64,000 nucleotides of DNA from Harmothoe impar (lineage: Eukaryota; Annelida; Polychaeta; Phyllodocida; Polynoidae). Each line of letters opens with the position of its first letter. The stretch's first letter is position 1. The translations under genes were made by a program, and so were the position numbers. Shown piece by piece: positions 42,360 to 53,602 of the stretch. Location: assembly GCA_947462335.1 (NCBI GenBank), contig OX381720.1, positions 61,339,946 through 61,403,945 of the forward strand, in the 5' to 3' direction. The notes beneath the pieces are model-generated. The model did no database searches. It had not been told where the DNA came from and was given only the letters and a program-made list of their open reading frames with translations.

Positions 42360-42720
42360 CCCCTTAGAGTGCCCCCCCACCCCCCTAGAGTGCCCCCCTC
42401 CCCCCTCCCCCCCCTCCCCCCCCACCCGCCCCATGCATCCTAAAAGCGCCCCCCTCCCCATGCATCTTAAAGGGGCCCCCCTCCCCTTCCCTCCCCTCCC
42501 CTCCCCTCCCCTCCCCCCCCCCCTTATACACTCTAAAGAACGCTTCTACCTAGTTCAATAAGTCACTTCCAGTCGCTCGTAAAACAATAAAAAATGAAAA
42601 AAAAAAAAAACTTATATCGTAGTGTTTTTTATTAGTTTACCGAAAAAAATAAGAGACTCGCCTCCTCCTCCTCTCCTTCTCCTCCTCCTCCTCCTCCTCC
42701 TCCTCCAAAAAAAAAGATAT
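42360..42720. repeat. C-rich tracts and TCC microsatellite
   Basis: Runs of C with CCCTAGAGTGCC, then (CCCCT)n to about 42,524, an AATAAA near 42,586, and (CTC)n at 42,658-42,707. This asymmetric filler separates the right-hand subterminal repeat from the terminal repeat; the left end has only about 100 bp there. Confidence 0.8.
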
Positions 42721-42782
42721 CACATTTTAAAGCGTGTGACCCCTTAAAGACGCTCATCTCTTCATTAAGTCGCGTGACGTCA

Positions 42783-43198
42783 CTTCTTCTTCCGGTCACG
42801 TGATCAATCAGGTCACTTCCGGTCACGTGATCCTCAATGAGGTCACTCACTTCCGGTTGGCCATTAGGTCATGTGACGTCACTTCCGGTCACGTGACTCA
42901 TCAGGTCACTTACGGTCACGTGATCCTAAATTAGGTCATATGACGTCACTTCCGGTCCCCTAAGTAGGTCATATGACGTCACTTCCGGTCCATAAGTAGG
43001 TCATATGACGTCACTTCCGGTCACGTGACCAAATGGCGGCCTCTGATTGGCTAACTAGGTCACGTGACGTCACCACTAATCCCCTAAGTAGGTCACTTCC
43101 GGTCACGTGACCAAATGGAGGCCTCTGATTGGCTGCATGTCGATTGAGTAATAAACAGTACTTAACTATAGTCCCGTTCCGATACATACTATACTACT
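42783..43198 (-). repeat. Right terminal inverted repeat, 416 bp
   Basis: Complement of 33,764-34,179, same length, with a few differences (for example AGCCAATCAG against AGCGAATCAG). Same ETS-CRE and CACGTG array, reversed. Ends ATACTACT followed by the target duplication CACATT. Confidence 0.95.
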
Positions 43199-43229
43199 CA
43201 CATTGGCTCGATGTCGTGAAACACAGCCA
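43199..43229. mobile_element. Interrupted MITE, right piece
   Basis: CACATTGGCTCGATGTCGTG then AAACACAGCC: the missing end of the MITE whose first part is at 33,538-33,763. Confidence 0.8.
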
Positions 43230-43309
43230 TTACCGTTAGCTGCATCACCCAGGAACAGATGTAGCCAGTATACAAGAGCTGCACGTGAAGGCGAAATCGA
43301 GGAACGCGT

Positions 43310-43526
43310 TCTAAGGGAGTGTTCATTAATTAATTACATGCCCCCCCCCCCCTTTGAACGCACAGGCTTTTATGGCTTAAAAGGGGCTGAATTTCTTATG
43401 CCCCCTTCAGGAGGGGTCAGCATTTTTTAAGCCCCCCCTCTTAGGAGGGGTCGCAAATCTTTACCCCCCCCCCCAAACCTAGCACCCCACCCCCCCTGTA
43501 ACTAATAAATGAACACTCCCTAAGGA
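43310..43526. mobile_element. CTAAGGGAGTGTTCATT MITE, about 215 bp
   Basis: Ends CTAAGGGAGTGTTCATTAAT and its near complement AATAAATGAACACTCCCTAAG are inverted. The interior has C runs and AGGAGGGGTC words. Related to the MITE at 58,612-58,915. Confidence 0.8.
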
Positions 43527-43750
43527 CCATCATAATAAACTGTATTTTGGTTGCTGAAAGTGGACCTTTTGAAAGTCATCTCAATATGCCAGCCAAATGC
43601 AGTGTTTGACATTTAGCTTGCGTCATCAAGAAGATAATATTTTACCAAATCATATAACATTAAATCCTGAAAGCTGACTGGTTTTGGAATTGCCTAGTGT
43701 GGCCATTCGCTAAAATAAACATTCTGAAGGTGGCTTTCATGTCGTAAAGG

Positions 43751-43950
43751 NNNNNNNNNNNNNNNNNNNNNNNNNNNNNNNNNNNNNNNNNNNNNNNNNN
43801 NNNNNNNNNNNNNNNNNNNNNNNNNNNNNNNNNNNNNNNNNNNNNNNNNNNNNNNNNNNNNNNNNNNNNNNNNNNNNNNNNNNNNNNNNNNNNNNNNNNN
43901 NNNNNNNNNNNNNNNNNNNNNNNNNNNNNNNNNNNNNNNNNNNNNNNNNN
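43751..43950. other. Assembly gap (200 N)
   Basis: Exactly 200 N, a conventional placeholder length, so the true size is unknown. It abuts the first base of the right arm of the giant inverted repeat (43,951). Confidence 1.
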
Positions 43951-44312
43951 ATCAACTTGTATCGATCTGATGAGACACAGCCTTAAAGTGTTATAGGTGG
44001 GGGGGGGGGGGGGGGTGAGAACCAACTGGGGGGGGGGGGGGAAGACGGCGTCCTAACGACCTATAGAGCAGTACACTGACCCAGCTTGTTAGACGCTGAC
44101 TGAACTGACTGGGTTCTCAAGTGTCAGGGGAGGGGGGGGGGGGCCTGGATGTCTAGTGGGAGGCAGTGGGACAGTGTACAAAGTCCTGGTCTGCCTCTTT
44201 CTGTCATTCCTATCATTTCTATCTATGTTAAGCTTTCCCTTTTCTACATTTTCTCTCACTCACTATGTACATGTATGTCTGTATGTACCTCTAGGCCTCT
44301 AGGCAGGTCCTC

Positions 44313-46205
44313 CCTCCATAACCACTGACACTATGGGACTGTAGCCATGGCAACCCCCAGCCTCCAAATGATGGGACTGTATAACCAAGGGTGGGATCCT
44401 CTCCACATACTACTGCCCTGTGGGCACGAAATTCAGTCCAACGTTGAATCAACATTGCATCAACATTGAATCAACATTGACAACCATTGAACAATGTTGA
44501 TTCAATGTTCTGCGCCCACTGGGTGACACTAGCGGACTGTAGCCATGGGCAGGGGACCCCTCCATATACTACTGACACTATGGGACTGTAGCCATGGGCA
44601 GGTCCCCCCCCCCCCTTCCATATACTACTAAAACGATGGGACTGTAGCCATGGGCAGGTCCCCCCCCCCCTCCATATACTACTGCCACTATGGGACTGTA
44701 GCCATGGGCAGGCACCCCCCCCCCCCATATACTACTGCCACTGTGGGACTGTAGCCATGGGCAGGCACCCCCCCCCCCCCATATACTACTGCCACTATGG
44801 GACTGTAGCCATGGGCAGGTCCCCCCCTCCATATACTACTGCCACTATGGGACTGTAGCCATGGGCAGGTCCCCCCCCCCCCCTCCATATACTACTGACA
44901 CTATAGGACTGTAGCCATGGGCAGGTCCCCCCCCCCCTCCATATACTACTGCCACTATGGGACTGTAGCCATGGGCAGGTCCCCCCCCCCCCTCCATATA
45001 CTACTGCCACTATGGGACTGTAGCCATGGGCAGGTCCCCCCCCCCCCCTCCATATACTACTGCCACTATGGGACTGTAGCCATGGGCAGGTCCCCCTCCA
45101 TATACTACTGCCACTATGGGACTGTAGCCATGGGCAGGTCCCCCCCCCCCCCCATATACTACTGCCACTATGGGACTGTAGCCATGGGCAGGTCCCCCCC
45201 CCCTCTCCATATACTACTGCCACTATGGGACTGTAGCCATGGGCAGGTCCCCCCCCCCCCTCCATATACTACTGACACTATGGGACTGTAGCCATGGGCA
45301 GGTCCCCCCTCCATATACTACTGCCACTATGGGACTGTAGCCATGGGCAGGTCCCCCCCCCCCCTCCATATACTACTGACACTATGGGACTGTAGCCATG
45401 GGCAGGTCCCCCCCTCCATATACTACTGCCACTATGGGACTGTAGCCATGGGCAGGTCCCCCCCCCCTCCATATACTACTGCCACTATGGGACTGTAGCC
45501 ATGGGCAGGTCCCCCCCCCCCCTCCATATACTACTGACACTATGGATCTGTAGCCAAGGGCAGGTCCCCCCCTCCATATACTACTGCCACTCTGGGACTG
45601 TAGCCATGGGCAGGTCCCCCCCCCTCCATATACTACTGCCACTATGGGACTGTAGCCATGGGCAGGTCCCCCCCTCCTCCATATACTACTGCCACTATGG
45701 GACTGTAGCCATGGGCAGGTCCCCCCCCCCTCCATATACTACTGCCACTATGGGACTGTAGCCATGGGCAGGTCCCCCCCTCCATATACTACTGCCACTA
45801 TGGGACTGTAGCCATGGGCAGGTCCCCCCCCCTCCATATACTACTGACACTATGGGACTGTAGCCTTGGGCAGGTCCCCCCTCCATATACCACTGACACT
45901 ATGGGACTGTAGCCATGGGCAGGTCCCCCCCCCTCCATATACTACTGCCACTATGGGACTGTAGCCATGGGCAGGTCCCCCCCCCTCCATATACTACTGA
46001 CACTATGGGACTGTAGCCATGGGCAGGTCCCCCCCCCCTCCATATACTACTGCCACTATGGGACTGTAGCCATGGGCAGGTCCCCCCCCCCCTCCATATA
46101 CTACTGACACTATGGGACTGTAGCCATGGGCAGGTCCCCCCTCCATATACTACTGACACTATGGGACTGTAGCTATGGGCAGGTCCCCCCTCTATATACT
46201 ACTGA
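44313..46205 (-). repeat. G-run minisatellite, right-arm copy
   Basis: About 35 units of the same repeat as 7,079-22,674 in reverse (CCATATACTACTGCCACTAT, GGGACTGTAGCCATGGGCAG, GT plus a C run). Same T/G dimorphism. The first units are interrupted by a MITE. Confidence 0.97.
44412..44522. mobile_element. CCCAGTGGGC-type MITE, about 110 bp
   Basis: Inverted ends CCTGTGGGCACGAA and TTCTGCGCCCACTGGG; the interior repeats TTGAATCAACATTG and its complement TGTTGATTCAATG. Inserted into a minisatellite unit. Confidence 0.7.
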
Positions 46206-46690
46206 CAGAGCTAGCCAGGCAAGTTTCAGCATGGTCTATCAATGAGATAGTTAATGGTTCATGACTATAGTTTAGAATGTCGCATTTGCATGACATGTTG
46301 GCTATTCATTTCCTAAGTTATCATAGAAATTATGAGGATAACCCACACAGAGGCAAATATCAGAGTCACCCAATGTCGCCAATACTACTCTCATACAAGG
46401 GTCAGGCACTGCTGGACTATAATAGATGGGTCAAGGGCCATTCTAGTGAGGGTCAGGCTAGGCTGGACATTCAATAACAGGCTGGACCTTGGCAAACTTG
46501 CTTGAAAGTCTGGCCATGCTGGATCCTCATGCCATAGTCTGGCAATGCTGGACTCTTGGGAGAGTCTCTATCAGCCTGCATTCTGTGGAAGGCTTCAGTA
46601 TCAATATGGCATGGTCAATCACTTCCATATTTGGCTTGAGCATTGATTATATATAGTAAATGACTTAAAAGAAGTCTCAAGGGGTTTATA
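46206..46690. other. Right-arm-specific sequence, no gene
   Basis: About 485 bp with no counterpart in the left arm. It repeats short words such as GGTCAGGC, GCTGGAC and CTGGACT. Insertion here or deletion in the left arm; no clean ends seen. Confidence 0.5.
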
Positions 46691-47366
46691 TGCGGTTTTG
46701 AGTCCGAATGACCTTAAAAACCTTCCCTGCATTTCTACCACAGAGTAGCACAGACTGCAGACTCCCTCCCCTAGGGTGCCCCTCATGTCGGCCTATCACC
46801 AATCCACCCTGGCTCTGCCCCTTCCCTGCCCCACTTTTTCTGCTCCTACCCCTGTTTGACCTCTTTTTACACACACCATTTTTTTACAGATCTGAGGGGG
46901 TCGGGGTGTGTGGACATGTGTTTGTGGGAGTGAGATGGAGGGGGGGGGTGTATAATAGGGACAGAGACCCCCACCCCCTCCCTCATTAGGCGCCATGTGT
47001 CGGGCTGCGTCCATGGCAGCCTCAAGTATCACACCCTGACATGTGGAGCCTTAGGCCAAAAAAAGAAGTTTGTTTCAGGTAACATAGCAAGAAAATGTAG
47101 GGTTGGTAGGTTGGATTTTAACATTTTTTTTAACTTGGTTTTTTTAAACCAAGTACTAGCCCGCCTTTCAGAGGACCCTAAAATTGACCTGAAAAGGGTA
47201 AAAATACAAATAATCCTTCAAAATTGCATAGAAAAAACATAGGGTCGGCCCTGTTTTGATAGGTTCGGTCGGCTGTCCTGAAACAACCCTTTTTTTTCGG
47301 CCTCATACTAATAACGCTGCAGGGGGGGACACACCCGGCATGTGTCCTCCTCATCTCTCCCATCCT

Positions 47367-47630
47367 CACTGAAAAAGTAAACTTGTCTCCAGACTCTTCC
47401 AAGTGTCTGTCATAAAATAAACAAGTTAAAAACTCATCTAAGTCACAAGGAAGCGGGTCTTCTAGCTGGTGATAGGAGACCCACTTGGCATGTGCTAGCC
47501 CCAAACCTGAAATTTGCAAGCTCCAGATTCTATTTGTGGAATGGTAACCTGGAAGGTTAGACAACTTTTGACTAATTTATTTTATGATAGTCACTAAGAC
47601 GAGTCTGAAGACAAGTTTACTTTTTCAGTG
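47367..47630. mobile_element. 264-bp CACTG-ended MITE (right-arm copy)
   Basis: Inverted ends CACTGAAAAAGTAAACTTGT and complement; same length as the partner at 6,176-6,439. Confidence 0.8.
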
Positions 47631-47689
47631 CTCCTACAGCCTGCCCAGTGTGGAGGGAGTGGGGGGCACTGGGGAGGGGGGGCATGTTA

Positions 47690-48525
47690 GACAGTTAGCA
47701 CATTCTCTGTAAAATTAATAGTTTACAGAACAATATACTGTAGATTTACAGAAAATTTTTACAGAAAGATTTACAATGTTGCAATGTTGCTGTAAATTTA
47801 CAACATTATTTGTAGATTTTTACCACATGGTGACAGCACTATATCATTGGTTGTAACAATTGTGTAACAAATCTTGTAAACACAAGTTATTGTATAAACT
47901 TGCAGAAATGTGTCACTTAAAGTGTCATTGTATAGCTACAGGGTGGTGCTGCCTAGTAATATGTCGACAATACTTATAGGCTGTGGGAGGAGGGGCTTGG
48001 AGCTACCATAAACTGTAAGGCAGACAGAATGCGGCACTGTGCACCCCCTACAACCAACTACATAGTTTTAAGTGCAGTGAGGTGTGACAAGGCTACTCTG
48101 CATGTACAGGTATAGGACCTCAGACAATCACTCTCAGAAAGCTGATAATTACCCATTCCGCCCTTCACACACTGCCCCTACCTGTAAGTGGGTATATACT
48201 GCAAGGTATGATGTATGAACAACAGTCCCAATCTGAGAAATCACCTAATTGCCCATGCATTTGTGTGTTGTGAAGCTGTGAGGCCGCTCTAGGGTCATTG
48301 TGGTAAGGGCAATAGTGGGTCAATCATAGCATAGGGCACAAGATGGATGCCCTCTGGCGAGGACAGACCCCCTTTAATGCAAATATACTCTAAGATTACA
48401 GCATATTATTCTGCTTAATTACAACAACTGAGTTGCTGTAAACCTACAGTGAAATATGCTGGAAAAAACTGTCAGCACATTTTGCTGTAAATTTACAGTG
48501 GTTACTTCTAACAGTGTTTGAGAGA
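47690..48525. mobile_element. TACAGCA-rich MITE (right-arm copy, interrupted)
   Basis: Counterpart of 5,700-6,140, split by the TTAA-flanked insertion at 47,921-48,373. Confidence 0.65.
47921..48373. mobile_element. 453-bp insertion with TTAA target duplication
   Basis: Flanked by TTAA on both sides (47,917-47,920 and 48,374-48,377). The left arm shows the empty site GCATTAAGTGAC with a single TTAA at 5,854-5,857. TTAA duplication is the signature of piggyBac-type transposases. The termini (AGTGTCATTG and AGGGGGTCTG reading inward) are only weakly alike, so family membership is inferred from the target site alone. No coding capacity. Confidence 0.7.
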
Positions 48526-49379
48526 TAGGTAACAGGGGCCTCAAAAGCTGGAGTGGTCAATACAAGATATGTTTGGGCAATGCAAGGCTTGTAGAGATAG
48601 GGAGGGATGAGAAAGAGTGAGAGAGGGGCAGAAATAGACCGACACGGCGGGGGAGATTCACGGTGATGGAAGAGCTATGATGGTGATGTGCACTAAATAT
48701 ACCATGTACACCATGCTGCACATCTGCTGAGACATACATCTGGTTTGTATGCATGGCTTCAGTGTATACTCTTGGTTATTTTCAGTAACTTAATGAGATA
48801 TATATTATTCTAGATGATGATTTATTGGTAAATAGTTTCAATGTTCTAACTTTTGATAAAATAGAAAATATCATTGGCTACAAGTATATCAAATATTCAA
48901 AATCCAATAAAATGCTCAAAATCTCCAAATTTCTTGACATGCCCTAGTCAGCATGTATGTGTATCCGATAAAGTAATACCATTCTGATACATTTAAGCTA
49001 CATGCGCAGATACCTGCGCAGTGTGTCCATATTCAAGAGCTAGCGATCCACCTTAAGCTTGATTCTTCATTGGAGACTTCTCAGGCATTCTCCAGATCTC
49101 TGCCTAATAGATTCTCCCTACTTCTCTCTAGTGGCCCCTAGGTAGCCCCCCCCCCCCCCCCCTTGGTGCTCGTGTCAATACGCCTTGTGTACAGAGGGTG
49201 GTGGTGTTTGCCGTGTGGATACCGCAGGGCGGGCGCGGTGAGAGATACAACGGTAATCAAGGACAATGAGGCTCACAGCTGACACCCGGCCGGGCGGGAA
49301 GGGGCACCGGGCTGTAAGGGCACCGGGCGGTAAGGGGCACCGGGCGGTAAGGGGCACCGGGCAGGGAGCATTGTAGTAA
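48526..49379. other. Right-arm intergenic sequence, no gene
   Basis: Mirrors 2,357-3,100 plus the intact site where the left arm carries the 2.5-kb foldback element. Includes a C run (about 49,147-49,162) and GGGCACCGGGC repeats (49,300-49,365). Confidence 0.6.
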
Positions 49380-49573
49380 TACCGTAGTGGCCTGTTTAAG
49401 CGCCCCGTGCGCTTATAAATTCCAATTCCCTGTTACCCCCTGCGCTATATAGGGACCTGCGCTAATATGAGTCCCTTAAAAGAGAGATTTTAGGTTTCAG
49501 AGGGGTTCTAGACCTGCGCTTAAACGAGACCTGTGCTTATTTAGAGCACTGTGCTTAAACGGGCATTACGGTA
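49380..49573. mobile_element. TACCGTAATG MITE (right-arm copy)
   Basis: Bounded by TACCGTAGTGGCCTGTTTAA and the complementary end GGGCATTACGGTA; counterpart of 2,171-2,356. Confidence 0.8.
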
Positions 49574-49934
49574 CCCCCTTTACTCTCCCAATTCAGCCCT
49601 TCATCTCTGCCCCACTCTGTGGAGTACAGTAAAAGCCATTCCACGATCCCCCCCTTTATAGCTACACCTACCCCCACACCCACACTCTGTACTGGGAGCC
49701 CTTATAACACGATACAAATAGACACGTTTAACATCATATTCTGACACCATGCTCACAATAAAAAGCCAGCGGTAATAAAAAGGGAACGAGTTATTAAAAC
49801 GCTTACAAAAAGTTGAGGTTTCAATTTGAAGTTACATGTGTGCACCCTATCACCCTGTAAAACATGCCAACAGAAAAAAGGGACCCCTTTGAGGGCCTCA
49901 TAGCGCTTTAGTGAACTTTTTGCCCTTTATCCAA

Positions 49935-50690
49935 ATGACCGACATGAATTCAGCCCTGATGGGTAACTCACCAATGCTCAATTCAGGCATCATGCCGATC
50001 CTGTAGGGGTTTATACAGAGCTAACGGGTCATCATGATGCATTCACTCATCGATGTATCAGCCAGGGGTGCATGGATGCATCATGACAGCAAGAGGACAC
50101 TCTGCGGCTCTTTAAGGGTTAAAAAGCACTTGGCAGCAGAAAAAGCGGCAGTTTAAATTTAAGGCTGTAATCGCTCATGGTCGCGTAGCGCTGCAGCGTT
50201 GCGTGGCTGGCCGCACCGTTCCGTTTAGTGTGCTCGGCGATCCGTGCTCTGCCGAGGGCCGGGCCTGCAACTTCTCACGTCTCCAGGGTCATTAAACCTT
50301 TAAGGGCCGCACGCTGCTTTGACACTTTAAGGACGGCATCATGCCTTAATGCATCATGCCATTGGTCGTCATGATGCATGAATGCAGCCCTGGCGAGTTA
50401 CTCGCAGTGCTGCATTCAAGCATCATTGCGACCTTATGAGGTTGGGAGACTCCTGAAGGGTCAACATGATGCACCAATGCAGCACTGGTGAGTTACTTGC
50501 TTCGGCTGCATTGGTGCATCATTGCGACAAATCTTATCTTAATACATACTTCAAGGGTAAAGGGGTTGTGCCCTGGATCGTCATGATGCATGAGGGCAGC
50601 CCTGGTAAATAATGCATCATGTGACACTTCAGTGATGTATCAACTCTGTAAGGTTGGCATGATGCTTAAAAGCAGGACTGGCTAGTACAC
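49935..50690. repeat. ATGATGCA hairpin repeats (right-arm cluster)
   Basis: Counterpart of 1,077-1,830 with the same GC-rich single-copy stretch between hairpins (about 50,160-50,290). Confidence 0.8.
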
Positions 50691-50715
50691 TAGCTTCTAA
50701 ACGCTAAGGACCAGG

Positions 50716-51180
50716 TACCGTCAAAGCACCTATCTAGTTGTAGCAGGAGTCTAGGCAGGACTAGGTACCACCAGGACCCTCACCTAGTTGTGACTACAGT
50801 CTAGGTAGGACTAGGTACCACCAGGACCCTTACCTAGTTGTGGCTACAGTCTAGGCAGGACTAGGTACCACCAGGACCCTCAACTAGTTGTGGCTACAGT
50901 CTAGGTAGGTCTAGGTACCACCAGGACCCTTACCTAGTTGTGGCTACAGTCTAGGCAGGACTAGGTACCACCAGGACCCTCAACTAGTTGTGGCTACAGT
51001 CTAGGTAGGACTAGGTACCACCAGGACCCTTACCTAGTTGTGGCTACAGTCTAGGCAGGACTAGGTACCACCAGGACCCTCAACTAGTTGTGGCTACAGT
51101 CTAGGTAGGACTAGGTACCACCAGGACCCTTACCTAGTTGTGGCTACAGTCTGGGTAGGACTAGGTACCACCTAGTCCGA
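50716..51180 (-). repeat. 50-bp tandem repeat array A
   Basis: About 9 units of TAGGACTAGGTACCACCAGG, ACCCT(C/T)ACCTAGTTG, TGGCTACAGTC. Alternate units differ in a regular way (CTCAACTAG versus CTTACCTAG; AGGCAGG versus AGGTAGG), implying a two-unit repeat of about 100 bp. Confidence 0.95.
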
Positions 51181-51639
51181 CACATCTGGCGCTACTGCGC
51201 CAGACTGCAGCTACATAGAGATTCTATAGTGGGAGTAAAAAGGGTGTTTTTCTCATAAATGTACTCACTGTCAGTCCCTCAAAATACTCAATCCTATTCC
51301 CCAAAAGGTACTCCACATGTCCAGCATACTTATACTGCTGCAGACATGTCAATGTTAGTGTATGTCACACATTTTGATATCAGCAGCAGGGAGAAGTGGT
51401 GGGAGGGGTGTCTCAGAGGAGTGGAGTTGACATCAAACAAAGCCAGGATTACAGATGTATTTATGTATTAGGAATACCTTGTTGATGGTGAACAGGTGGG
51501 AATACATTGAGGGACATGTGGCTGGAAGCATTAGACTGAAGAGTGAATACTTCCATCAAAATAGCTACTCTGCCAGATTGGCAGAGTGACTTGGTTAGCC
51601 CAAAGGCACATGGTTTCTACCCCTGTTACAGGGGTAGAA
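51181..51639. other. 459-bp interruption of the 50-bp repeat array
   Basis: Non-repeat sequence between two blocks of the array, with a hairpin TGGCGCTACTGCGCCA near 51,187 and CTACCCCTGTTACAGGGGTAG near 51,618. Probably an insertion; no gene supported. Confidence 0.5.
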
Positions 51640-52200
51640 GTGTCGAACTAGGTACCACCAGGACCCTTACCTAGTTGTGGCAGGGGTCTATTCAGGACTA
51701 GGTACCACCAGGACCCTCACCTAGTTGTGGCTACAGTCTAGGCAGGACTAGGTACCACCAGGACCCTTACCTAGTTGTGGCTACAATCTAGGTAGGACTA
51801 GGTACCACCAGGACCCTTACCTAGTTGTGGCAGGGGTCTGTACAGGACTAGGTACCACCAGGACCCTCACCTAGTTGTGGCTACAGTCTAGGTAGGACTA
51901 GGTACCATCGGGACCCTCACCTAGTTATGGCAGGAGTCTCTATAGTACTAGGTACCACCAGGTCCCTAACCTAGTTGTGGCTACAGTCTAGGTAGGACTA
52001 GGTACCACCAGGACCCTCACCTAGTTGTGGCTACAGTCTAGGTAGGACTAGGTACCACCAGGACCCTCACCTAGTTGTGGCTACAGTCTAGGTAGGACTA
52101 GGTACCACCAGGACCCTCACCTAGTTGTGGCTACAGTCTAGGTAGGACTAGGTACCACCAGGACCCTAACCTAGTTGTGGCTACAGTCTAGGTAGGACTG
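51640..52200 (-). repeat. 50-bp tandem repeat array B
   Basis: About 11 units of the same repeat as array A. It ends abruptly at GGTAGGACTGGAGTACGTGC (about 52,185-52,205), which marks the outer limit of this arm in the window. Confidence 0.95.
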
Positions 52201-52449
52201 GAGTACGTGCTGTCAGCGGGTAACAAAGTGCCCTGACCCTTACTGCACCATTAATACCAGATCCTATCACACTACGCCAATGAAGAACACATTGTGCTAA
52301 ATTGTTAATTTTACATCATTAGTTGTGAAATTAAATGTATATTGATAAATTGGGAGGTCTAAATTACAAAGCACAGGGGCTGGTGATTACTAACAGATAA
52401 CAAGGTCACGTGACTTTAGTCCGCCATCAACCTTTTCAGGGCCACATGT

Positions 52450-53310
52450 TTCTTTAATACACGATCCCCTTTGTCATCATGATGCATGAATGCAGCCCTA
52501 GCGAGTAATTCCTCGGTACTTCATTGATGCCGACCCTACCAGACTTCAATACACTCTCATAGGGCCAGCAGGGTACTCTTATGCAGGGCTGAAATCATGC
52601 AGCAAAACCACAAAAGGCAATTAACATTAGAGCCATATGCGGCCCTTAACGGGTTAATAGCAGATAAGCAGCAGTAAATTGAAACTATGAAGCAGGACGG
52701 TAATAAAGCGACATGAGATGTATGGGGTTGTTGATAAAAAGTTAGGGGTCGCATCATGGCCGCCGTGTTGGTATTAAATCTGAGCGCAGCAGACAGCATT
52801 TTGTACAATCCCTGCTGGTTGCCGGCGAGCACCATCTATAACCTCGAACCTGCAGGCCGCGTGGTGCTTTACTGCAGCGTGCCCGTCAGGATGCATGGAT
52901 GCAGCCCTGGTAAGTTACTCGCCGTGGCTGCATTCATGCATCATCTGGAGCCCCCGGGAGTGTATCAACTCTGTACGGTCAGAACTTGGGAGTTACTATC
53001 CAGGGCTGCATTTGTGCATCATGACGACAAAAGGCATGCTGTATGAAAGCACTATGCGGCCCTTAACCCTTTAAGGACTGCACAATACCGTATGCATCAT
53101 GCCCTTGGTTGTAATGATGCATGAATGCAGCCCTATCGAGTAACTCAACAGGGCTGCATTCAAGCATCATGCCGACCCTACAGGATTGACACTGTCCGGA
53201 AGGGTCGGCATGATGCACTGATCTAGCACTAGCGAGTTACTCACTGGGGCTGGATTGGTGTAGCATGACAACAAATGTTGACTTTTAGTGACATCCATCC
53301 TTTAAGGGTT
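52450..53310. repeat. ATGATGCA hairpin MITE cluster
   Basis: At least four hairpins of the dispersed family, with units bounded by AACCCTTTAAGG and CCTTTAAGGGTT. Within it GCATCATGGCCGCC (52,750) resembles a YY1 site. No gene supported. Confidence 0.75.
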
Positions 53311-53602
53311 AAAGGGTTGCAGCTGGGGCAGCAGGCGGGGAGCGGGCGGGGTATCAGCTCATCATATCATTAACCCTCCCCGTGCCATAATCAATCATGG
53401 CCGACCTCCATACCAGGGTTATTTCACCCACCCACCCCCTCTGCACACTGCCAGTGTAACCCTTTAAGGGCAGCATGGCGGTGTTAATGCATTATATCTG
53501 TGGGAAACTGCACAACTAGTTTCACCTACAATATTGTATATCTATATATTTGTGTTTTCTGTTTACCGCTATTGCGATTGAGTGGTACTTGTGATAGAAA
53601 AA

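Larger units (their letters stand above)
33764..43198. mobile_element. Polinton/Maverick-type element with polymerase and death-domain genes
   Basis: A 9,435-bp element with AGT...ACT termini, 416-bp terminal inverted repeats and a 6-bp CACATT duplication (33,758-33,763 and 43,199-43,204); these three traits together define Polintons. It carries a family-B protein-primed polymerase and a disordered protein with an overlapping second frame on -, and a tandem death-domain protein on +. No frame resembles a retroviral-type integrase, major or minor capsid, cysteine protease or FtsK-like ATPase, so it is either a reduced derivative mobilised in trans or a separate lineage of polymerase-encoding elements. 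All three main frames are intact and the terminal repeats differ at only a few positions, suggesting recent activity. Confidence 0.9.
43951..52200. repeat. Right arm of the giant inverted repeat
   Basis: Runs as the diverged complement of 1-23,019 in the same order reversed: inner edge, G-run minisatellite (now C-runs), CACTG MITE, TACAGCA MITE, TACCGTAATG MITE, ATGATGCA hairpins, 50-bp repeats. Differences: a much shorter minisatellite, no 2.5-kb foldback element, and private insertions at 44,412-44,522, 46,206-46,690 and 47,921-48,373. Similarity by eye is high in single-copy parts but clearly not identical. Confidence 0.85.

Noticed and set aside
43660..44025. Open frames across the N gap
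   Set aside because: They consist mostly of unknown residues.
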